From NCBI GenBank assembly GCA_028583415.1, contig CM053266.1, forward strand, positions 43,953,758 to 44,017,757: a stretch of DNA of 64,000 nucleotides. The letters run 5' to 3'. The notes beneath the pieces are model-generated. The model ran no database searches and was not told where the DNA came from. It worked only from the letters and a program-made list of their open reading frames with translations. Source of the DNA: Protea cynaroides. Lineage: Eukaryota > Streptophyta > Magnoliopsida > Proteales > Proteaceae. Position numbers and translations under genes: made by a program. This document shows, one piece after another, positions 57,601 through 64,000 of the stretch (positions are counted from its first letter, which is position 1; every line of letters starts with the position of its first letter).

Positions 57601-58320
57601 GGTGCCCGCTACGCTCAGTCAAGCAACGAGGAGGCATTCTGGTAGGAAGGCTGACTACTACATAAGCCGCCATCAGTCCAGGAGAGAAGCAAGCTACCTT
57701 TCTTTGATCCACCTTCCCGGGCAGGGAAGAGAATACAAATAGGCCAGCTTTCAGGGACTGGGGAAGACGGGTGGATTATAGAGCTAGGGGTGGATCTAAG
57801 GTTTGTCCATTGGGATTGGGCATGGATGAGCGGCCAGCCGACATGAAAAACTTCTCCCATCGCATCAAACACCAGCTTTAACGGCACTCTTACGTCCACC
57901 GTTAGCTCGGGGGGATTTTGGGTTGGCAATCTCATCTGTACTCTTTCCTCTCAGTTGTATTGACACAACCCAATCTCTGGAGTTTGCCCTTATCCGAACG
58001 GGTCTTGCAAGAAAATAGGATTTCATATTGAGCTCCAAATATACGCTATTGGGATAGGATGGCTCCTACTAACTCTCCCCCCTAAGAACCGCAGTTGTAT
58101 TTGTTTCGGCAGATACACTCTTCAAGCACTTGAACCCGCTTGGATCACATCTAGACAAATAGAAGCAGGGCGACGAGCAATGACGCGATATGCGCGTCGT
58201 AGTGGAAAACCTTCTCGATGATTTTTGTTTAGTTTCGCTTAGCCCTGTTCCCTAGCTCTGGATCACGTGCCAGCAGCCGCAGCGTTAAAAGACCAAGAGG
58301 GGGGATACCATAATCAGGCT
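57601..58320 (+). other. rpl16 (fragment): Organelle-derived DNA inserted in Gypsy pol, with plastid rpl16 fragment
   Basis: Sequence character changes sharply from Gypsy pol to purine-rich, GC-richer DNA. At 58096-58209 the plus strand reads [20 protein letters not shown], then [18 protein letters not shown], matching the conserved centre of plastid ribosomal protein L16, and then stops. Other stretches (GTGCCAGCAGCCGCAGCG near 58266; the block 57600-57950) look like mitochondrial or mosaic organelle DNA but I cannot assign them. The likely source is mitochondrial DNA carrying plastid pieces, or a plastid/mitochondrial mosaic formed at repair. Edges are approximate. Confidence 0.75.
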
Positions 58321-59526
58321 TCAAAGGGATGAGATGGGCTTAATAATCTTTATCCTTCTCTATTGAGCCTGAGGCTGCAGCACACAGTGCAATGTTTGTA
58401 CTAGGTCCTACCTCAGGTTTTAATGCTCACTTTCTGCTTAAGGCATCAACCACAATGTTTGCCTTACCTGGATGGTACTGGATGTCACAATCATAATCTT
58501 TAAATAGCTCCAGTCATCTCCTCTGTCTCATATTCAGGTCCTTCTGAGTGAAAAGGTAAGTTAAGCTCTTGTGATCCGACTTAATCTGAAACTTTTCACC
58601 GTAAAGGTAGTGTCTCCAAGTCTTGATTACGTGAATAACTACTGCTAACTCCAGATCATGTGTAGGATAGTTCTTCTCATGCTCTTTCAACTGTCTTGAT
58701 GCGTAGGCAATCACCTGTTCTCTTTGCATCAACACACATCCAAGACCTAACCCTGAGGCATCCGTATAAAGGGTAAATGGTAAGCCTGGTGCTGAGATGG
58801 TCAAGATAGGTGCAGAGACTTGTTTTGACTTCAAGGTCTGAAAGCACTTCTCACACTCATCTGTCCATATGAACTTTTCTCCTTTCTTGGTTAGTCTGGT
58901 AAGTGGAACGGTGATTCTTGAGTAGTCTTCCACGAATCTTCTATAGTAACCAACCAATCCAAGGAAACTACGAATCTCTGCAACTGATTTCGATGCATCC
59001 CATCCTACTATAGCTGCGATCTTGCTTGGATCTACCTTGATACCGTCTGCAGATACTACATGACCTAAGAAGGCTACTTCCTTCAGCCAAAATTCACACT
59101 TTTTGAACTTGGCGTAAAGCTTCTCCCTTCTCAGCCGTTGTAGGGCTGCTCTCAAATGTGTTACATGAGTCTCCTTGTCCTTTGAGTAGACCAAGATGTC
59201 GTCAATGAATACGATGACCGAAGTGTCCAACATGTCATGAAACACTCGGTTAATCAGTTCCATGAACGAAGCTGGAGCGTTAGTCAACCCGAATGACATT
59301 ATCAGGAACTCATATTGCCCATACCTTGTCCTAAAAGTAGTCTTTAGAATATCACCTGCCTTGATCTTCAAATTGTTGATACCCTGATCTAAGATCAATC
59401 TTCGAACAGATCATCAATCCTAGGCAAAGGGTATCGGTTCTTGATAGTTAACTTGTTCAACTTTCGATTGTCGATACATAATCGTACGCTACCGTCCTTC
59501 TTCTTGACAAACAAAACAGGTGCTCC
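58321..59526 (-). pseudogene. Inner pol: reverse transcriptase and RNase H
   Basis: Reverse transcriptase: [20 protein letters not shown], then catalytic [16 protein letters not shown] (near 59225-59170), [20 protein letters not shown], and [20 protein letters not shown]. RNase [41 protein letters not shown], and [20 protein letters not shown]. After a stop at about 58512, the linker KDYDCDIQYHPGKANIVVDA and LSRK follows to about 58437. The YRIDD-type motif is FIDD here, a common Gypsy form. Upstream of 59398 a stop separates it from the protease part. Confidence 0.9.
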
Positions 59527-60138
59527 TCATCGCGATATGCTTGGTCGTATGAAACCCTTATCTAGTAGTTCTTGTAATTGGGTTTTCAACTCCTTTAACT
59601 CGGTAGGGGCCATCTTGTACGGTGCCTTAGACACCGGCGCCGACCCTGGCATGAGATCTATCACAAACTTTGTAGCCCTGTCCGGCGGTAGACCTGGTAG
59701 ATCTTCTAGAAATATATCTAGAAACTCTCGTACCACATCTAGATCTTTCATCTTTGGCACCTCTACAGTGATGTCGACTACAGACACTAAGTACCCCACT
59801 CCTCCCTTCTCTAAGCATCTCTTAGCTTTTAGGACAAAGAGGATCAGCTTCCGCTTACTAGGTAACTTGGTCCCAGTGAAGCTAAACTCCTTTCCCTTAT
59901 CATCTTTAAATACGAGTTTTCTTTCACCACATAATAAGCTAGCTGAATGATGGCCAAGCCAATCCATTCCCAAGATGACGTCAAAGTCTGCCATCTCAAG
60001 TTGAACCAGATTTGCTTCTAGGTTTCGGCCCTTAATACTAACTGTACACGGCCCATAACATTCATTCAATGTCACTTCTACTCCCAACGGAGAGCAAACT
60101 ATCAAGTTTGGGTTTAAATACTTGATAGGTAATTCCAT
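59527..60138 (-). pseudogene. Inner pol: aspartic protease region
   Basis: Retropepsin-like: VQLEMADFDVILGMDWLGHH is the typical second half of a Gypsy protease, followed by the linker VREFLDIFLEDLPGLPPDRA that leads into reverse transcriptase. The usual active-site DTG/DSG segment would lie upstream near 60200, where stops break the frame. Confidence 0.85.
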
Positions 60139-60239
60139 TTGCTTCCCAAAAGAAATAGAAATGAAGGAGTGCGTGGCCCAGAGTCAAAGAGTACTCTGGC
60201 GGGTACACCAACTATATTTACAGTTCCTAAAAGTTAATT

Positions 60240-61600
60240 ATCCCTTAGTTCTACATGCTCACACACAACAAACAGTAAGCCAAATAGTAAGGAATGTAAT
60301 CATACTAGTAACCACATCAGGTGATGCGGCTGCCTCCTCAATGGTGACTGCGAATATCTTTCCTTGTTGTGACAGTTGCTTCTTAGGTAGAGTACAGGTC
60401 TTTGCATAACGACCCAATTACAGACAGTTGAAACATTTGACATTTGGGTTCTGTCCAGCAAACTGTGACGGTGGTGGTGGTGTAGTGTTCCTTGCAGACA
60501 CCACAACAGACTAAGCCCTGTATGGGCGGAATGGTCTTGTATTCCCTCCACCTGAAGTCTCAGTGGCGGACCTCTTCAGTCCCCTGTTTTGAGCAAAGAA
60601 GTTGTCTCTTTGGCTTGATTCAATTATCCTAGCAATCTGTACAGCCTTGTTATATACTTTCTTCTCCAAACCCAAGACGTTCTCTCGGATACTTCCTCGC
60701 AATCCCATGGTAAACCTATGGGTCTTGGTTTCTTCTTCTTGCATGCTTGTCGGAGCAAAGAAAAACAGCTCTTCATACCTCTGCTGGTAAGCATCAACAG
60801 TCGACTGGGATTGTTGTAGGTTTAAGAATTCCTTCTCCATTTGATCACGAAAACTCTTCGAAAAGTACTTGTCAAAGAAAGCTCCCTTGAATATCTCCCA
60901 AGTGATTTGAGTATGCCTTGTCTCCAAGTATGTTCGGGTAGAATTCCACCAGGCATTAGCATCTTCCTTGAGCATGTGCATAGCAAACAGCACCTTCTCA
61001 TCCTCCGTACAAGTCATTAAACGGAAGTTCTTCTCCAATTCAGCAACCCACTATGCAGGCTACAGTGGTTTTCTTGGTTTCCCTATGAAAGTAGGGGGTT
61101 TCAGTTTCAAGAACCTATCCACCGCTCGACTTAGGTCATTCTTCCCCTGTGCATTCGTTCCATACCATGATGGTGGGTACAGATAGATTCCTTGATAGGC
61201 AGACGATGATGGAAATTGGTGTGGTGGTTGTAAATTATGTCATTGGCCCATCGGCCTAGTACTACCATCCATTGGCAATGTGGTATTATTTCCCCCAGAC
61301 TCAGGCGTACCTTCTGTAGGAATATATACCAGTGGTCTGAACATCTTCAGCATCTCGTTCAAGAACACCTTCTGCTGAGCTTCCATCTGATAAACCAGAT
61401 TCGTCACAATAGTCTCAGAGTTAGTGTAAGGAGGTCCTGGCAAATTTGTTGGTGCTCTAGGACTCTGCCTTTCTCCACCTTCCGGGTTCACATTTTGCTC
61501 ATCAATAGTTCATGTTTCCAGATTGTCCTCATCTTGGCATACCCTGGAGTGGTGACGCCTTCGTGAGCCTCTAAGACCGTTTCCGCCTACCATCTCAGAT
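60240..61600 (-). pseudogene. Inner gag with zinc knuckle
   Basis: Retrotrans_gag domain: LEKNFRLMTCTEDEKVLFAM, then AWWNSTRTYLETRHTQITWE and FDKYFSKSFRDQMEKEFLNL (61038-60820). A zinc-knuckle remnant CFNCL-stop-LGRYAKTC lies near 60440-60390. The N-terminal part (61491-61240) is Pro/Glu-rich. Stops at about 61240, 61070 and 60510 break it. Confidence 0.83.
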
Positions 61601-61722
61601 TAGTTTTTTCCGCTTGGAACTGAAAAGAAGACATAACACATGAGGTACAATCGAATAGTCATAATAGTGTTAGTCTTTAACAGGTGCAAGGCGGAAAATT
61701 GCAACGAAAACTTAAATTGGAA

Positions 61723-61944
61723 AGAGATCCTTTTTCGGATCTAAGCTGCGTAGGCCATACCAGTCGACCGTCGACCGGTTCCAAGACTGGTACCATCGAA
61801 CGGTATGAAGTATATCATACTTAATTTAGTCCGATTTCATACCTCTTTGTCATCCGCTCGTCCCGTCTGGTCCGGTGATGATTAGAAGACCTGTTACTAC
61901 ATGAATTAAAGGTATAGATCGGTTCATGGAGTGCGGATCTTACA
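61723..61944 (-). repeat. Inner element 5' LTR, truncated
   Basis: About 220 bp matching 55763-55985 (AGATCTAAGCTGCG-type block through GATCTTACA). The rest of this LTR, about 1.9 kb, is missing along with any clear primer-binding site. Confidence 0.75.
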
Positions 61945-61949
61945 GGGTC

Positions 61950-62480
61950 ATACTCTGGGACATATTGGAAGTGGGGCTCTCCCCGGCAATCGCTTCGACT
62001 CCCGCCACGATAGGAATCAATTGAAGGTCTAGCCCGCCTTGGGCTGCGAGGCACAGCCTCTGGAGCTGAGCGTCTGAAATGTCGAGATCTCTGTGGGATT
62101 TCCAGGACATCAATTGGAGGTACCGAAGCAGCCAATATACCTGCAGGCCTCTACCGCAACAATTCTATCAAAGTGGCCAACTGTTGGGTCAATCTATCAA
62201 ATTGTACTCTGGTGACATATTGAGTGGGGTCAGGGTTGAGACCGCCAGCTCTTTTTACTGAAGGATCTTCTGGTGGAGCGTCTTGAAGGTCAAGACCTAC
62301 AGGGATGACCCCTCGTTCTTGACGTATATTTGCTTCAGTGCGACAGGCCTGGGTTTTCCAAGGTGTGTCAAGGGTAATGGGTAGATGTCACCCGGTTAGG
62401 AAATAAGATGAAAGGGAAAGAAAGAGATAGAAATTTTTAGGATAAGCTCAAGAGAAAGGAAAGATTTGGGAGGCAAAGTA
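61950..62480 (-). pseudogene. Outer gag, N-terminal part
   Basis: Minus strand: MAASVPPIDVLEIPQRSRHF (62135 on), then an Arg/Ser/Pro-rich stretch (RSPRRARPSIDSYRGGSRSD) ending PEYDP at the insertion point of the inner element. The frame resumes on the other side as TEIIDSSHESPAISQR. The upstream start of the gag is obscured by stops. Confidence 0.6.
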
Positions 62481-62489
62481 TGTCAAGGC

Positions 62490-62508
62490 CCCACGGCCGG
62501 CGCCAAAC
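62490..62508 (-). promoter_or_regulatory. Primer-binding site of the outer element
   Basis: On the minus strand, TTTGGCGCCGGCCGTGGGG directly follows the 5' LTR. TGGCGCCG starts are typical of Tat/Ogre-type Gypsy primer sites. This fixes the element's orientation. Confidence 0.72.
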
Positions 62509-63285
62509 TGTTGTCGATGGAATCCAATCAACTTCTCCGATCCTGCCACATAGATAAATCACCTACACAACAAGAAAGTGGGCGGGATATACCCTAGGGC
62601 CACTCTGATGCCAAAGTTTGGGAATTTCGAAGACAAACCAAATAGAGTTCTTAGTGGTACACTTGAACTCGATTAATACCTGGTTAGGATATTTTTTTCT
62701 CATGACATGGACATTCCCAATCCCCCTTCCAATAGATATCCTTTTGCTATATATAACTCCCAGTGGAAGCTTCTCAGACAAGTCTCTCCGCACCTACCAC
62801 CATCTCGATCACCACTCCTAGGGAACAGTAGGTTTGAGGGGTTACGACCCCATAAGGTGGCGCTGGGACGTCTTGTCAGCAGCTTATGACCCCCCTTGGC
62901 CTTCTTCGACCCCCTTATAGTCCACATCTTCCATAATTTTTGATGTTGGTCTCTGTCCTTGCACTTTAATCGAGTGTCGTTCCTGCTTTTTACTGATTTG
63001 GTCCATGATATGGTGACCTGGCCAGTCAAATAAACCTACTTTGCATTTATGATTGGTGTCAGTATTTATGAGCATTAATGGTGGTCTATTAAATGCCCAG
63101 CCACCCCATCAATCGGTCCCATCATGTCTGGATCACCCTGGGGGTCGAACACGAGTTCCTTTTTCAGACATCTTTTATTCTCATTCTTCGCGCCTTAGAT
63201 GTACGCCACGTGTCCTTTTCTCGAGGATCTTCTTAAATTCCCCATTGACGATCAGATTTGTATCCCTTACTATTTTTCCCCAACA
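62509..63285 (-). repeat. Outer element 5' LTR
   Basis: 777 bp, same ends as the left LTR; it lacks about 105 bp present there. Divergence between the two LTRs is visible at many single positions, so the insertion is not very recent. Confidence 0.88.
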
Positions 63286-63290
63286 ACGCC

Positions 63291-63408
63291 CCGAGATTCG
63301 ATTAAAAAAAGACACTATCTTAATAAATTCTTAGTCCTTCCACTCATCCCGAATCCACCAAGCTAACCATTATCTCTCTCTCTCTCTCTTTCTCTCTCTC
63401 TAGAGACA
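63291..63408 (+). promoter_or_regulatory. B6 promoter, downstream half and leader
   Basis: Continues the B block after the target duplication (CCCGAGATTCG), then the CTTAATAAATTC stretch, the TCCCGAATCCACCAAGCTAA motif, and a (CT)n leader before ACAATGG. The TGACG boxes are 15.6 kb away on the other side of the retrotransposon. Confidence 0.68.
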
Positions 63409-63672
63409 ATGGAGTCTCCACCCGTCAAAAACTTATCTTCTGCTCAGGAACAAGTAGTTGAAGAACTTGTTCGGGGTCGTGGATACGGTGCCCAACTTCA
63501 GATTGTCTCCATGAGCTCAGGATCTGGCCATGGGTGATCAGCCACCGTTAAGGACCTAGTAACAAAGAAAATAAGGTCGTTCATGGAGGCATTTTCACTA
63601 CTTTCCATTGTGTCTGGTGAGGTTCGAGGTTCTGGTGAGTTCGCCTTGTCAAGATGAGTTCAACGAAGAAAA
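63409..63672 (+). pseudogene. B6 exon 1, with inserted stop codon
   Basis: Opens MESPPVKNLSSAQEQVVEEL and continues VRGRGYGAQLQIVSMSSGSG. Three extra bases then create an in-frame TGA (CATGGG-TGA-TCAGCC) at about codon 43. The reading frame continues cleanly after it (SATVKDLVTKKIRSFMEAFS) before further indels. The donor is lost: AAGAAAA runs directly into CATGTTGTAATTTTAATATT, where a new LTR-like sequence begins. Confidence 0.82.
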
Positions 63673-63676
63673 CATG

Positions 63677-64000
63677 TTGTAATTTTAATATTTGGATTTA
63701 TTAGGTTCAAAATATTATTTTATTATTTTTTATGTGGTGTTGAAAATATGTCTCTTCCTAATAGGCACCTTTACGAGAGGTGTTAAAGGAGTATGTTTCT
63801 TTTTAATAGGCACGTAAATGACCAATAAATGTGACTATTGGTGACATGTTTAAATGGTCAATAGACATGTCTGTTTGTAGAAACATGATGTTTGGACACA
63901 TTCTTTGGAGACAACCATTGGTGGTGTCTCTTCTTCTCCTATATATAAAGAGAACATTTAATCCATAATCGGTCACATTGGTGGTGTCTCTTCTTCTCCA
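63677..64000 (+). mobile_element. LTR-like start, runs off the right edge
   Basis: From TGTTGTAATTTTAATATTTG at about 63675 the sequence leaves WRKY homology exactly at the exon 1 donor. TATATATAAAG at 63941-63951 is a good TATA box. ATTGGTGGTGTCTCTTCTTC is repeated at about 63914 and 63978. This fits the start of an LTR inserted in B6, but no second end or coding part is in view. Confidence 0.5.

Larger units (their letters stand above)
53820..61944 (-). mobile_element. Inner LTR retrotransposon, chromovirus-like Gypsy (8.1 kb), nested in the outer gag
   Basis: Starts TGTCACACCCC, ends GATCTTACA, with flanks GGGCC (53815-53819) and GGGTC (61945-61949). The left LTR (53820-55985) is complete; the right LTR keeps only about 220 bp (61723-61944). 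A purine tract on the minus strand (AAGGGTGGGGGAGT, just right of 55985) marks the 3' LTR, so the element reads right to left: gag, protease, reverse transcriptase, RNase H, integrase. Confidence 0.85.
47691..63285 (-). mobile_element. Outer LTR retrotransposon, Tat-like Gypsy, non-autonomous (15.6 kb with nested insertions)
   Basis: Two matching LTRs at 47691-48570 and 62509-63285, TG...CA ends, and flanks ACGTC (47686-47690) / ACGCC (63286-63290). The primer-binding site TTTGGCGCCGGCCGTGGGG lies just inside the right LTR on the minus strand, so the element is read right to left. It encodes a gag on the minus strand (split by a nested element) and an extra ORF on the plus strand near its 3' LTR. 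I find no protease, reverse transcriptase or integrase of its own. Confidence 0.85.

Noticed and set aside
58266..58285. Small-subunit rRNA gene because of GTGCCAGCAGCCGC
   Set aside because: Only the short universal-looking stretch matches, and the next bases depart from rRNA. It is at most a scrap in an organelle mosaic.

Overview
This is a stretch of flowering-plant nuclear DNA. It is AT-rich, with GT-AG spliced genes, long (AT)n and (CT)n microsatellites, Copia and Gypsy retrotransposons, LINE tails, and hAT- and Mutator-type DNA elements. I cannot name the species. The host genes are a tandem cluster of WRKY group III transcription factor genes, all on the + strand. They resemble the WRKY54/70 type, with zinc finger C-X7-C-X23-H-X-C.

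Two related lineages alternate along the cluster. Lineage A has three exons: an N-terminal exon; a 105-nt exon carrying the WRKY heptapeptide; and an exon with the zinc finger and acidic tail. I see eight A loci: A1 1719-2573, A2 5190-5734, A3 9879-11587, A4 15921-17337, A5 28135-30039, A6 34955-36886, A7 44170-45662 and A8 46059-46926. Lineage B survives as promoters and first exons at six places (B1 3604, B2 13629, B3 18279, B4 32790, B5 39647, B6 63409), plus exon-3 scraps near 40862 and 42300. The array looks like repeats of an A-B dyad with conserved A-to-B and B-to-A spacers. Only A6 is intact by every criterion I can apply. A7 is complete but has a frameshifted C-terminus. A1 lacks exon 1 in this window, where a Copia element lies in intron 1. 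A8 has no first exon of its own. The others are broken by frameshifts, stops, lost splice sites or deletions. In seven of eight A copies the WRKY heptapeptide has lost its arginine (WQKYGQK, WHKYGQK, or WQKYGLK in the dead A2).

Layout: 1-1472 is a degraded Copia end. 1490-18538 holds A1, B1, A2, A3, B2, A4 and B3 with inserted elements: a fold-back element at 8929, a LINE at 11689 and a hAT element at 14165. 18587-21431 is a likely solo LTR in B3 intron 1, followed by a long-TIR element at 22250-23878 lying between two ~205-bp direct repeats. 25425-39968 is a recent tandem duplication of about 7 kb; each unit has a spacer ORF pair, an A gene, a Mutator-like element and a dead B exon. 39969-47690 has B5 remnants, a minus-strand LINE interrupted by a hAT element, a B exon 3 interrupted by a small LTR element, then A7 and A8.

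47691-63285 is a 15.6-kb nested retrotransposon inserted in the B6 promoter. The outer element is Tat-like, on the minus strand, with a gag and an antisense plus-strand ORF with intron-like gaps but no pol. A chromovirus-like Gypsy element (53820-61944, minus) interrupts the outer gag. A roughly 0.7-kb piece of organelle-type DNA, including a plastid rpl16 fragment, sits between the RNase H and integrase parts of the inner pol. B6 exon 1 and the start of another LTR-like sequence close the window.

The A products would be nuclear regulators that bind TTGAC (W-box) DNA, if the altered heptapeptide still allows it. The family is known for salicylic acid and defence signalling. The A promoters share an ACGCGTG (CAMTA-type) box and the B promoters share a cluster of TGACG (as-1/TGA-type) boxes, which fits that role but is inference from motifs. 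I found no CRISPR array, RNA gene or bacterial-type operon.
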